This document shows, piece after piece, positions 1 through 11,830 of a stretch of DNA of 64,000 bases. The stretch is from Rosellinia necatrix. Its lineage: Eukaryota; Ascomycota; Sordariomycetes; Xylariales; Xylariaceae. The notes beneath the pieces were generated by a model, which was given only the letters and a program-made list of their open reading frames with translations, was not told the origin of the DNA and did not search any database. The stretch is taken from assembly GCA_021209875.1 (NCBI GenBank), contig JAGYVD010000005.1, positions 1,736,001-1,800,000 of the forward strand. The letters run 5' to 3'. Position 1 is the first letter of the stretch, and the number at the start of each line of letters is the position of its first letter. The translations under genes and the position numbers were made by a program.

Positions 1-2102
1 ATTGATGAGGCATGACGAGCAAGGCTTCCGCTCCGCTCCCCCTCCCTTGCGCAAATGGGGCAGTGGCATCGAATATGCCTGAAGCCATGGCCATGACCAT
101 GCAGCAGCTGTACTACTATACATACGTGCTCCTATATTAGTATATACATACGTATCCAGCGACGGAGTAATCCCGAACTAAGGACTCTCTGGTTTTGTGA
201 ACCTAGCTGGTTACTGTCATCACCCGGATGAAGCGGTCCCTCCTTCCCAGCCCTTTCTCTCTCTCTCTCTCTCTAGCACCAACGTCCTCTAAATGCCATC
301 TATAGTACTTGTGTACCTGCACAATCGCCCATACGCTCCGAGAGATTGAGCTTAAATTGAAAGATGGCTCCTGCAAATCATAACCCAGCGATACACAATG
401 ACTCTAGATTTCCTCTTTATCGTCGGATATAGCCTTGTGTGCTGCGGCGAAGCGTGACCAGGGATGGAGAAGGGGGGACGCTACCCCTTCGCTTGTGTTG
501 AGGCAAGGATGAGGCCTAGACCATAATATCCGGAACACGCCGTTTCCTGTACCGCCACGATGCCTGCTCTTGGGGATCCTTTGTCAGATTTCCCTACTCT
601 GTCATCCGGCAAAAGATGCGACGAACACCGACAATCCTGAATATATCACTCGTCCAAAGCATAACAATCTCATAAAAGGCGAAACCACTGATCGGCTGTC
701 ACAACACATTTCCTCCAGGGTTTCTATCGAGGGTGCTCTCTCAATCGCCTTTCTTTCGACCTTGGTACCAAAATGTAGGTTTGAGTGATTGTTTCACGCC
801 TTGTCCACACTCGCGCAAACAAAGGCCCTTTGTTGTTGTGAGAAAGGAGCGCAACAATGATATGCGCCACATCGTGCCATGGTAATGAATTGCGCCATGC
901 CACGTTTTGGTGCAGAAAAGAGACCTTGGCCTTCCATTAAATTCGTGCGACAATCTTAGAATATTAACCGTCATTTGTGACCCGCCACATGGCCTTGTCT
1001 TAAGACATTTCTTTTCCTTGACCCGAAATCTCTTTATGAGCTGACCGTTGTACTGTACTTGTATGTTCCCATGTGGTGGTCCGATTAGAAAAATACGAAA
1101 AAATATTTGAGCACAAATGTTCAGCTATGATATGCCAAGGATATTACAGATGCCGCATCTCGTAACACATATACTATTGTCTCTCATCACTAACGTTCTT
1201 CTCGGCCTCTACCTCTATCTCACCTATTAATACTTATGCATGCTCCTATGTAACCATACGGAAGGATTCTGTAACCCGTGATTACTAAGGTAAGATCATC
1301 GAGCATATGAAACTCAACTCTAGCGCCCGGCGGACCTGCCTTAGGTAGGTTCTACAGGCGATAGGAAGATAGTTGCCATGTAGTGTAAGTAAGCATTGGA
1401 CTACCTAGGTATACGGCATTAATGGCGCATGCATGCGCCGATATCCCTCTTACCTTAGAAGCCGAGTCAAGGCAAGGGAAGGCGAGAAAACCTTTTTATC
1501 ATCAAGGAGCTGGCAGCGCTAAAATCACGGTCCAATCCTAGGACTGGCCTTGAGGCATCACCATATCGCACTCTAAAAGCTTACATGATGAAACCTGCAC
1601 GGCAGAAGCCCAAATTAATGTGGTTAATTTCACCAGTGCAATGACGATTTAGAAGATTGATTCACACCCCAAAAACGGCAATCGCCGCCTCAGATGTCAA
1701 TTATCGTCGTCTTTCCAACCACGCCCAGTTGAAGGGATTCCGGTCGGCGTTTTGTGACTACTACTTCTACAAACAAGGCCACTCTGGTTGCCTCGCCGGA
1801 ATGTGCTAATCAAATTCCAGTAAACGCCTTTCTCCCCAGGTCCGGTTGATGGACCGTGGTATCATATTTCCTTTCCCGCCGCTTTAAATGCTGTGTTGAA
1901 TGCTCCAGTTTCCCGACCACCGGTCTTTCCTGTATAAACTTTTTTGGTATATGACCACCTCGAAAACGCATGCCGCAGAGAGAACGCCGATGTTGAAATC
2001 GAAAACAAAGCCCGGTCAGGTGCAGGAATGCTAAACATTAGAGAAAACAAAATGGTATTTGTTTAGTCACCCAAAGACTCGAGCTGCAGGCTGAGTAGCC
2101 AC
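1..2102. other. intergenic, no gene seen
   Basis: This is the 3' flank of the methionine synthase gene. All open frames are short (77 codons or fewer) and lack recognisable domains or convincing splice structure. A CT dinucleotide run lies near 257-275. I see no tRNA, 5S rRNA or mobile-element signature. Confidence 0.6.
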
Positions 2103-4533
2103 TTATTTGGCATACTTAGCACGGAAGTACTTGGCAGCATTAACCATGTTGACCAACGCCTCCTTGGTCTCCTTCCACTGGCGAGTCTTGAGACCACAGT
2201 CGGGGTTGATCCAGAGTTGTGCGGGCTTAAGGTACTGAAGCATCTCCTCAATGCGGTCCTTGATCTCCTGCTCGCTAGGTACACGGGGCGAGTGGATATC
2301 GTAAACGCCGGGACCAATATGACGGGGGTAGGCCTCGTCCACAAAAACACCGAGCAACTTGGAGTCCGACTTGCTGTTCTCAATGGACAGCACATCAGCG
2401 TCAAGAGCAGCGATGGCGTGGAAGAAATCTTGGAACTCGGAGTAACAGAAGTGGGAGTGGATTTGAGTTGAATCCTCTACGCCGACCGTTGAGAGTTTAA
2501 ATGCCTTGACGGCCCAGTTGAGATACGCCTCACGCTCCTTGCCAGAACGTAGGGGAAGACCCTCACGAAGGGCAGGCTCGTCAACCTGGATGACATCGAC
2601 ACCGGCCTTCTCGAGGTCAACGACCTCGTCACGGAGAGCCAGAGCCAGCTGCTCGGCCTGGACGGACTGGTGGACATCGTCACGGGGGAAAGACCACCGT
2701 AGGCAGGTGACAGGACCAGTCAACATACCCTTCATGGGCTTCTTGGACACGGACACGGCGTACTTGGACTCCTTGACGGTCATCGGGGCCGGACGAGAAA
2801 TGTCACCAACAATGATGGGAGGTCTGACGCAACGAGAACCGTAGCTCTGAACCCAAGCATGAGTGGTGAAAGCATAGCCGTCAAGGCGCTCGCCGAAGTA
2901 TTGGACCATGTCGTTGCGTTCTGGCTCACCGTGGACGTAGACGTCAAGGTCAAGCTCGTCCTGGATCTTGACGTTCATGTCAATTTCTTGCTCAATGAAC
3001 TTGTCATATTGCGCCTCGGTAATCTCAGCCTTTGTGAACTTGCTTCGCTGGACACGGATCTCCTTAGTCTGTGGGAAGGAGCCGATAGTAGTGGTAGGGA
3101 ATAGAGGAAGCTTCAACTTCGCTTCCTGTTGCTCAATTCTCTTGGGGAATTCAGACTTCCGGTTATAATCCGAAGGCTGGATCTTGGACTGTCTCTCCTT
3201 GACCTGGGGGTTGTTTGTGCGCTTGGATGTAGCGCGAGCATTCATCGATTTGGCATTGGCCGCCAGCGCGTCTTGTACGGAAGCAGGGCCTTCGGTGACG
3301 GCCTTGGCGATGATGGCGACCTCAACCGCCTTCTCGGAGGCGAAAGAGAACCAATCTGCAATCTCAGGGTCCAGCTTCTTCTCGCTGGCAAGGGTGTGAG
3401 GAGTGTGGAGGAGAGAGCTGGAAGTGGCGACGATAACACGGTCCTTGCCGACCTTCTGGATGGCAGTCTCAACTGTCTCAACGGCACGCTTCAGGTTGGT
3501 CTTCCAGATATTGCGGCCGTCAACGACACCAGCCGATAGGATGGTCTTGGGGCCAAGAGCGCCGATAACTGTGTCAAGCTGCTCTGGGTTGCGGACAAGG
3601 TCAACGTGTACAGCATAGATATCCTTGGGGAGAGCTTCAAGGTTATGGACAATGTCGCCGAAGTAGGTGGTGAAGACGAGTTTGGGGATCTTGTCACCAA
3701 GACTAGCGAACTTTTCGTAGGTAGGCTTGAACGCAGCCTTGGCCTTCGCGGGTAGATCGAAAACCAGAATGGGCTCATCAATCTGAACAGTCTCAGCGCC
3801 GGCCTGCTTGAGCTGTGTCAAAAGCTGCTCGTAAACTGGTAGCAGCTTGTCAAGGAGGTCGATAGGGTCGACGCTCTGGCCACGGTCGGCCTTGCCGAGG
3901 TGTAGGAAAGACACGGGGCCAACAATGACCGGTCGGGTGACGATACCAGCCTCCTTAGCCTCGACGAACTCATTCACGGCCTTGGGGCTGGAGGTAAGGG
4001 TGAAGGTCTGGTTGTCCTGCAGAGTAGGCTTGACGTAGTGGTAGTTGGAATCAAACCACTTTACCATCTCCAAACTGGGAACATCAACGCCACCCTTTTG
4101 GTGGCCACGACCCATGGCAAAATATTCATCGACGCGGTCGAGACCGGCGCCGGAGTAGCGCTCGGGAACAGCCTGCGAGGATGAAATGTCAGTAAGCCTC
4201 AACAGGGGCACCCATTACGTGGATCCAGAGTTTGCACTTACGCCGAAATCTTGGATATGAGCGAGGACTTGGTCGTAAAGAGCAAAGTCATTGCTGGGGA
4301 TGACATCGACACCGGCATCCTTCTGGATTTTCCAGTGAGCGAGACGGAGACGCTTGGCCTCGGCCAGGAGGTCGGCCTGGGAAATTTTGCCAGCCCAGTC
4401 TAGAGGTGTGAGTCAGTTGCCGTGCGAACATGGCCCCCTGTCGAAAGTTCGGGTACTTACAAGCCTCTGTTGCCTTCTTCAGGTCACGGTTCTCACCCAT
4501 ACGGGGAAACCCGAGAACGGCGGATTGAACCAT
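2103..4533 (-). CDS. MET6: cobalamin-independent methionine synthase
   Basis: This enzyme (5-methyltetrahydropteroyltriglutamate-homocysteine methyltransferase) transfers the methyl group of methyl-tetrahydrofolate to homocysteine in the cytosol, the last step of methionine synthesis. Three exons join in frame: 4533-4461, 4399-4242 and 4172-2103, giving 766 residues, the usual fungal length. The start MVQSAVLGFPRMG is the conserved N-terminus. The first junction restores the motif YWAGKIS and the second reads DFG-AVPERY. The C-terminal catalytic barrel shows the zinc ligands His651, Cys653 (HSHFC), Glu675 (SIENS) and Cys736 (PDCGLK). These are all exactly ten residues beyond E. coli MetE H641, C643, E665 and C726, which supports the exon model. 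The several open frames on the opposite strand are shadows of this conserved codon-biased gene. Confidence 0.97.
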
Positions 4534-4576
4534 CTTGAAAGTAGCCCGGAATAATGTCTTCTGATAAAAGGATTTT

Positions 4577-4662
4577 CTACACGGCCGAACGTGAGGTTAG
4601 AGAGGAACCAAGAACTCAAGGCCGCATCAGCAAACAAGGCGTGGAATGAGGAATGAACTTAC
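4577..4662 (-). other. 5'UTR intron of MET6
   Basis: On the minus strand a donor GTAAGTTC starts at 4662 and an acceptor CCGTGTAG ends at 4577, just upstream of the MET6 start at 4533. An 86-nt leader intron is inferred; transcript data would decide. Confidence 0.55.
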
Positions 4663-7656
4663 AAGAGAAATATACTTCCGCTTCCAATTCTCTGACTGCT
4701 CTGCTACTGAGTGAAGAACAGTTGTTGCTACCAAAAGCAACAACGACTAACAATGCAAGTAATAGGAGCTGTTTAGGAGAATGCGAGGGAAGATGGGAAT
4801 GGGAAGAAGAGAGAGAGAGAGGTCAGGAGGAGGAGGGGAACACAACAATAAGAAGAAAAAGTCGAGCTGCGCTGCAGACTAAGCAATGGCAAGGAGGGGT
4901 TTTCCGGAGCTCAGAAGGGACCAATTGCGCCAACTGATAGTGGGGATTGTATCATTGTGGAGGGGTTGGAGGGGCGCACCGGAGGGGTCGGCCTGTCAAT
5001 CCAGGCTTGCCTAACCACAGTCAGCAGAAACTTTCCTACTAGCTCGCTCTAGAGACGTGAGTAGCACGACTCCGAAAGCGGGTAGAAGAGATGTTGGGTT
5101 CGCTGGACCAGCGCTCACCTACCTAGCTCCTACCTACCTACCTACCTACCGAGGTACCTATCACCTAGATTAGACGTTAATACTACTACTACTACCGAGG
5201 TACCTAGGTAGGTAAGTAAGTACCTTAGGTAAGTACTTAACTTAGGTACCTAGGGTAGTAAGTAGGGTAGCTTGTGTACTTGCTTGAATCGCCATTACAT
5301 TGTGCACAATTAGGTACCTCCCTGCCTGTCATACCTGCAGTGGTATTTACCTACGACCTTCCTTACCTAAGTATTTACTTTACCTATTTACCTTAGGTAG
5401 GTAGTCTAGTAGAATACTTAAGCGATATACCCAATGTCCCCCTCCTTCTCATTTTTGGGCGGCGAGGTTCGTGCAATCCAGTCCATACAGAGGTATCCTA
5501 TTAATCCACATCTTCGTATTTTAGGTCAGGCATCATCGGATGCTACTCTGCCTACATGAGATGGACTGCGCTACATGGACTATAGGATTCGGCTCAAGGG
5601 ACCGTAGGAGACGGAGTACGAGAAACAGAGTACAAGTCGAGGAGCGCTAAGTCTAGGGGCGAACGATCTGCTTCTCACAGGGTCCATTGGTTTCGACGAC
5701 TTACTGTATCGGCCGCATATTGGACCTGGGAATGAAGCCATCGGTGTAGGAATATGCGTGATTACGTCTCTCTTACCACCTCCCTACGTGTCGGCGCACT
5801 TCGTCCGTTACTGGTAGACTTGTTGTTTGCCTGCCCTGTGATCCTGTTTACCCCGCCGCGTTATGTACTGGTTATCCTCAGCACAGTACCACAAAAGCTG
5901 TCGAGTCAACAAGTCTACCCAGTCAGATGGATTCCAACAATACTCGGCATCCCTGTCGCCTACCTTACATGTACCATAGTATATCACGGCAGAATAAACG
6001 CTACCTACATGATGGGTCGTGCATGAGATACTGTAGGTTGGGGTATGGCAGCAGTGCCTACCTACATAGTAGTAAGTACCCTGTCCTGCCCTGTCCAATG
6101 CCAGCCCCTAATGTGCGAAGTTCGGCGTCTTTTCAGTGCCCATCAAACGTTTTTTCCCTCTGGATGATAAGCAAGTGCTAAGGAGATTCCCTATCACGGA
6201 CGATAATGGTAGGTACCCAAGGTAGGTATCTACCTACCTCTACCTAGTGCTGACAGGCTCGCCTAATATGTATACCTACCTAGGTAGGTAGATAGGTGGT
6301 TACATACATAAATATACACACACCTACCTAGTGGGAACAGGAGCTGCAAGACATAACCCCTGCTCCCCGTCTCACACTACAGCAGCCAGTTTGCAGTTCA
6401 GCGATTTCTCGACAAACATTAGTTATACTGTACGATTAGATGGCACAGTAAGTACCTGTCTAGATAACGCTAACCCTCTTACGATTAGGTAGTCAGCTTG
6501 CCTTCATCAAAGATCGCGCATATAACTTCATATACCCAGGTACTCCTGCCTACCCACTCACTTACTAAGTGATAGGTACTTGGCTGTCAGGAGACGCATC
6601 TAGAGCCCATATCTAGATGCCCACCGCAAACGTCGGAACTATTTCCTTCATATTAATCGATCTCTAATGTGGTGTTTGAGAGTGCAGAATAGGTACGATG
6701 TACATTAATATTTATCAGAAGCATACCTCATACGGCGCCTGGCCGTTACGAAGTTCCTTTCTACCTTAATTAGGCGGACGCAAGATGACAAACGATATGG
6801 CTAGACAAGGCTATGTCCTATGCGCCTTACCTATGCTTTATTTTATGGATGGCGGCTCTATGGAAAGCGGGTAGCATGCATTGGCGACTTGGCCTTGGAC
6901 CGACCAAATCGCTGCCCTTTCAAGTGTCTGCCACCTATCATTCCTATGCACCTCGTCTTTTCCTATAAACTAATTAAGAATGTGACCATGGTACTGAGCA
7001 TTTTCAAGTCAAATAGTTAGAGAATGAAGTTAGGTGTCTTGACCTACCTACCTGCCCACCTACTTAATACCTATATACCCACATACCTACCACCTCCTTA
7101 CCTACTTAGGTAGTAGGTGGTGCCTACCTAATCTATCGAGGCCTTCAGTAACGAGGTAGGTTAGGCAGGCACTAAGGCGGGTGCATATAAACGTGATATT
7201 TTGCTCTCTTTCTCCATCTCCTCTTGTGTCGGGGCATATGGGAAGGAGGTGGTGTTTACCCACTGGGAGGGTACCTGCTTCCTGCCTTGCCTGTCTACCT
7301 CCGGGTAGGGAGGCAGGTAGGAGTAGGTAGGTACCTAGATATAACATATAGATATAACACACATATGCACGAGTACCTACCTAATGACAACCCCGTACAT
7401 GGGAGTTGGGATACTGGGAGACGTTCCAGTTGGAAGCGGCCTACCTAGGTAGCTCTTTCTACGGGTAGGTGGGTAGATAAGTAGGTAGGTAGCATCTAAA
7501 GCAGTGGCAATGGATGGGGAGCTACTATGAAGAAGCCGCACACAATACCTACCCGGCAAGGAGCATACCTAGGTAGGTAGTCATCCGCCCTCGTCTATTC
7601 AGTGTCCTAGATTCTCCTCTTTTCAGCACACAAGAGACCTACCTAGGTGTTTCTGT
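4663..7656. other. intergenic with promoters and TAGGTACC repeats
   Basis: Nothing here looks coding. The segment next to MET6 (about 4800-4860) is GA-rich on the plus strand, so pyrimidine-rich on the MET6 sense strand, as is common in highly expressed fungal promoters. From about 5120 onward the sequence is studded with overlapping CCTACC, TAGGTA and GGTACC words. These are densest at 5125-5420, 6205-6330 and 7030-7640, the last running up to the next gene. Confidence 0.6.
5120..5420. repeat. TAGGTACCTA-type short palindromic repeat patch
   Basis: The stretch is built largely of the words CCTACCTA, TAGGTACC and their reverse complements, with imperfect spacing. Similar patches recur at 6205-6330, 7030-7640, 27860-27910, 29680-29850, 32010-32100 and 40650-40790. 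No flanking target-site duplication or coding sequence is seen, so it looks like low-complexity expansion and not a transposon. Confidence 0.7.
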
Positions 7657-7704
7657 ATGTCCACTCCTCCTCGCCCTCTTCGTATTCGCTGGTTCCTTAC
7701 AAGA

Positions 7705-10700
7705 ATGTCTATCCTCTGCTGTTGCCGCAATCGTCAGTCCGCAAGAAAAGAATCACAGAAGGGGACCATTAGATTGCCTGCCCGACCATCGTGTGCAAGA
7801 TTGTCCAAGATACCGTCACGGCCCGACGCTGACATGTATCTCTCTTCGATTCTGGCCTCCCGGGGCTCCTCTCAACTAGGCATTCCCACGTATCACAATA
7901 TCGTCGACCCAGAAGCTGTCGAGGTAGAGGACTCGGACGAGGACGGCCCAGAAAGGAACGCACAAACGTCAAATACGAGCACTTTAGGGTCATTTAAGAC
8001 GAAACTAATCCGACGATTGTCCCACAGAGTCGATACCAAGGCCGGTTCTCGGCCGTCTATCGGCACCAGCGATGAAGAACTCGCCCGGCGCGCAGAGCTC
8101 AAGCGCCTGATGCACAAACGAATTCAAGAGGAGCTAAAGAGCGAAGAAGAGGAAGAAGACGATCTCAGGCTCACATCTCTCAGGCAGCCTAATATCGGGA
8201 ACTGCGTGGAACCTGAGCTCCCTGGGGGCGGGCCGAGAGACACGATTGAGTTCTCCGTGTCCGGCATCGAAGAGAAGGAAGCCAGAAAGAATGTTGGCAC
8301 CCCACCGGTAGCCTCAAATTCCTTGGTCCCGGTCGCCGACGGACCACGAGGACCATTCCAAAGGCGAACTGGTCACTCAGAGCCGATCAAGAGATCTATG
8401 GACAGCTCTTATCAGGACTGCAATAGGTTCCCTGACAATATTGGCTCCATTATCCAGCCGCCATTGCCAGCACATCTCACGCCTATTCATCTTTCATTAG
8501 GAAACGACCGTGAATCGCCTTCTACCGCCTCATGGCGCTTATCCTATAGTACAATCCACATAGAAAGCTATATTGAGCCGTTAGTCGAGACCAGGCATGT
8601 CTCCTGCCCCCAGTCGCCGGAGCCAGAGAATTCACTGCCCAGCACCACCCATGCGCTCGAAGCGGACATCACTGCTGACCGTAGCAATCCGACCGCGCAA
8701 GATGAGACGAATGATACCAGCCAGACAATGGAAATCAACCAGGTATTATATCCCGAGCTAAATTACAAGGAGAACAATATCTCTAGTCAATCGGTTGAGA
8801 CGAGCGATGGCCGATGTTCGCCATTGGACGTATGGCTGCGAAGTCAAGACTTGCTTGCTGCCCCGATGCTCACAAGTCGCCGAAGTGGCGAAACGGTATC
8901 TGATCATGGCGAAAACAATGTTAGAGGAAAATCCGATAGCCCACGAAAACCCGAAAGCCCTGTATGCTTGTCGGAGCGTAACGATCAGAGTACTAATTCG
9001 TGTTCGAGCTCACAAGAATACGCGCCCGGGGCTTGGCCGCAGCCGCCAAAGCGCCTTGTTGACCAAGGGAACCCTTTAATAGTCGCACCTAGTAACGAAT
9101 CAATTGCATTACGTCAGATTCTAGGCCAGATGGAAAATGTATTTACTCCGGAAGGACCACCCACGGAAGATCAGACGCAAGATGTGTCCTCGTGGTATAC
9201 TTCCTCTCGATATACTACGAGGCCCAACAGCCAACGCACAACTCCAAGGGGGTCACGCCTGAGCTTATTAGAGTTCTTAGGAAGTCGCAGAATCTTGCAG
9301 CCGCCGGCCCCAGCTTATGGTGAGTACAAGCCCCCAATCATCTGGTGAGCCCTGCTAAACTAATTATAATATAAAGGGCCTATCAGTCCATACCGTATGA
9401 CAACTACCGATGATTCAGGTATTAGCTCATATCATACAGCCCCAAATACAAAGCCATTACCAGACCGAGGGAATTACAAGGCAGAAGTGTCACAATCCTG
9501 CATATCCAAGACCATATCTATCAATGCTTCAGAGACAGCAAGTTTTAAACAGCGAGAAGAAGAACTAAAATCCATTGAGAAACGCTTTGGGCTAACACCA
9601 GCGCGCCGATATCTCACGGCACCAGTGATTAGCAAGTTTCGAGAAGAATTTGAGGACCCTAGGCTCTCCAGCAGTAGGAGAAGCTCAATTCTTTCGAAGT
9701 TGCACCTCACGCTCCCAAAGAGAGGCAGGCCCTCGGAACTCAACAAGAGTATCGAAGATATTAGGAAGCTTCAAACTTCAAATAGGACGCTGTTAACTGA
9801 TTCGGACTCGAATAGAAACCAGTGTCGACCATTCAACATGACGTCTGACACCCAAACAAGAGAGGGGGCCATCGGCTTCTGGCAGCGCGATATAAAGAAA
9901 GAACCGGATCAGACTCCAGGGACGTTGAAAGCAAAACTGATTAAAGTTTCGATGCCCAAAATAAATATTAATGGTGTCGAAACGGGATCCATATCTATGA
10001 AGAATCGTCATCCTGTCGTTACTAGGACGCATAGCATAGATAAGGCGAGAAAGGTTATAGCCAAGAACTTATTCTCGCCATCCAGGGCCCCGAACAACAT
10101 AACAATAATAAAAGAGCCTGCGGTTCACGAATCTGCTGATATACATACCGGCGTGCTTCAGGAATGGGTAGAACAACTTCAAGCCGAAGATGCGCAGCGG
10201 CAGAGTCGCACAGATTCCAGAATTAACATCCCCAAACGGCAACCTCCTAGGTTGCGCACCCCTCCAGAATCGTGGGCGAAGTGGCCATCGCATACACGCA
10301 AGGAAAGAGTGGCATTAGCTGGTGGCGGGGACAAAGTGAATAGTTGGGACTTCGCAGTGACCATAAATCCCAACGTGTCCGGGGCTGAGGCGGTCGGCAA
10401 AGCGTTACCGAAAGGAATAGAGCCGACTACAACACCAAGAACTTTATCAGGCCAGGTCAGTAAGGCATTGAAATCTGGCTGGAATAGGATGGTTACACGT
10501 ACAAGTTCTCTAGGCCGCCCGTTCGATTGTCATGAGCCCGCCAGCAAATCCCATAAACCTCGTGGATTTTTGGAATATCCGGAGCTCGAACTTCTTCCCA
10601 CCGTAGAAGGTTATAGAGAAGTACAAGCGCTCGACCAACAAATAGGCACAATGAAGCGCCGCTCTATGTCCGCAAGGAGGGTCAGCCAACGATCCAGCAA

Positions 10701-11166
10701 TGAGAGCACAAGACCTGCAATGGCAACTCGTATTGCCGAAGAAGTCCACAAATTTCAGGTTGAAGATGAGAATATCTCTTGGGCCGATGTCGGGTATAGC
10801 ACCAAAGCCCCATCAATTACGCAATTCTTGTCTCCTGCACACGCTTTGCTCACTCGGCGTTCTAAGTCATGTGACCCAGAACTCTTCAGTGCCTCAGAGA
10901 CGATTTCCTCGTATGATGATTGCGTGCAAATCCAGATGTTAGAGGATATTGAGAATAAGATCGCTCAAGACTCGGGGAGAGCGATGATTAAGCGAGCAAA
11001 ATCCACTGGAAATATCGCAGCCACCTTACCGGGCACCATAGTACCAGCAGGCGGAGATATCCCGACAGCCCGTCACAAAGCACGGAAATTAGGTCTACGA
11101 AGGCACGGGTCCCTTGGTTGGATTCGCGGCCGCGGTCGTGATCACAAGCTCGTTGCAGCAGAGTAA
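7705..11166 (+). CDS. hypothetical protein, two exons, N-terminal Cys cluster
   Basis: I do not recognise this gene. Exon 1 ends at 9319. A 57-nt intron (GTGAGT to AAAG, 9320-9376) joins it to an exon from 9377 to 11166 in perfect phase, reading through AYG-PISPYR. With the start at 7705 the product is about 1134 residues. An in-frame ATG at 7657 would add 16. I prefer 7705 because it begins MSILCCCRNRQ, a cysteine cluster of the kind that can be palmitoylated; this is inference. The protein is Ser/Thr/Arg-rich and mostly looks disordered, with an acidic stretch near residues 145-155 (EELKSEEEEEDD). A more ordered segment lies soon after the splice (EELKSIEKRFGLTPARRYL). The C-terminus is basic (HGSLGWIRGRGRDHK). 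No enzyme motif is visible. It could be a membrane-tethered scaffold or regulatory protein. Confidence 0.75.
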
Positions 11167-11830
11167 GAGTGGGCTTGTTTGCGATGCAACAGATGGCGCA
11201 TAATCCCTTTATATTTTCTGGCTCAACTAAATGAGCTTGCGACTAGATAGAATAGCATTATTCAAGGCTATAAAGGGCAAGCAAACATAGATCCAGATTC
11301 TCAGCCTGTATAGACGGGTTAGCCGCAGCTAGGTAGATCCTATACACCAGGTGGCGAACAAAGACGACCGGGGACAATTGAAACTAGGGGTCGAGTATCG
11401 AAAATAGCAAATAGCATGCCCTCAAGCTACTACAACGCGACTAAGCGTATCGGAGGGGTCTGAACGTATAGTTAAGCCTGGAATATAGGACTCTAGGGGG
11501 TTGCGGAAGCATTCACGCTGAATGTTTAAGCGGTACATTGTTTAGGTGCTTGAGCAATAGCTAATGCCCAATGACTAATATTGCTGAATGGAAGACTCAT
11601 TTCATCATAATGTGGAAGCTCCATTTATAAACAACTTGACGGCTGACGCCAGAACAATGCATACTGTTTGCGAACAGTTGAAATAGACGCCGGTATATAA
11701 ATAGGCGGTGGCTGTAACCTTTGACGGGCCCCCCTTTCATACCAACCTCGATTGCCTTGTTGCACAGCCGTATTCCTCGTCCTTCTGCCTCTTCGCATAT
11801 CTTTGATCATCTGAACTTTGTCAGCTCAAA
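11167..11830. other. intergenic, promoter of the RING-like gene
   Basis: No open frame of note. The 3' flank of the preceding gene lies in the first half, and a clear TATA element sits near 11694. Confidence 0.5.
11694..11703 (+). promoter_or_regulatory. TATA box upstream of the RING-like gene
   Basis: TATATAAATA lies 127 bp upstream of the ATG at 11831, a plausible distance for a TATA element with a roughly 100-nt leader. It is the cleanest TATA element I see in the window. Confidence 0.5.

Noticed and set aside
2217..3618. Several plus-strand open frames up to 136 codons
   Set aside because: They are antisense to the conserved MET6 exon and show no independent motif.
5120..7640. CRISPR-like array
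   Set aside because: Words are short, overlapping and irregularly spaced without unique spacers, and the genome is fungal.
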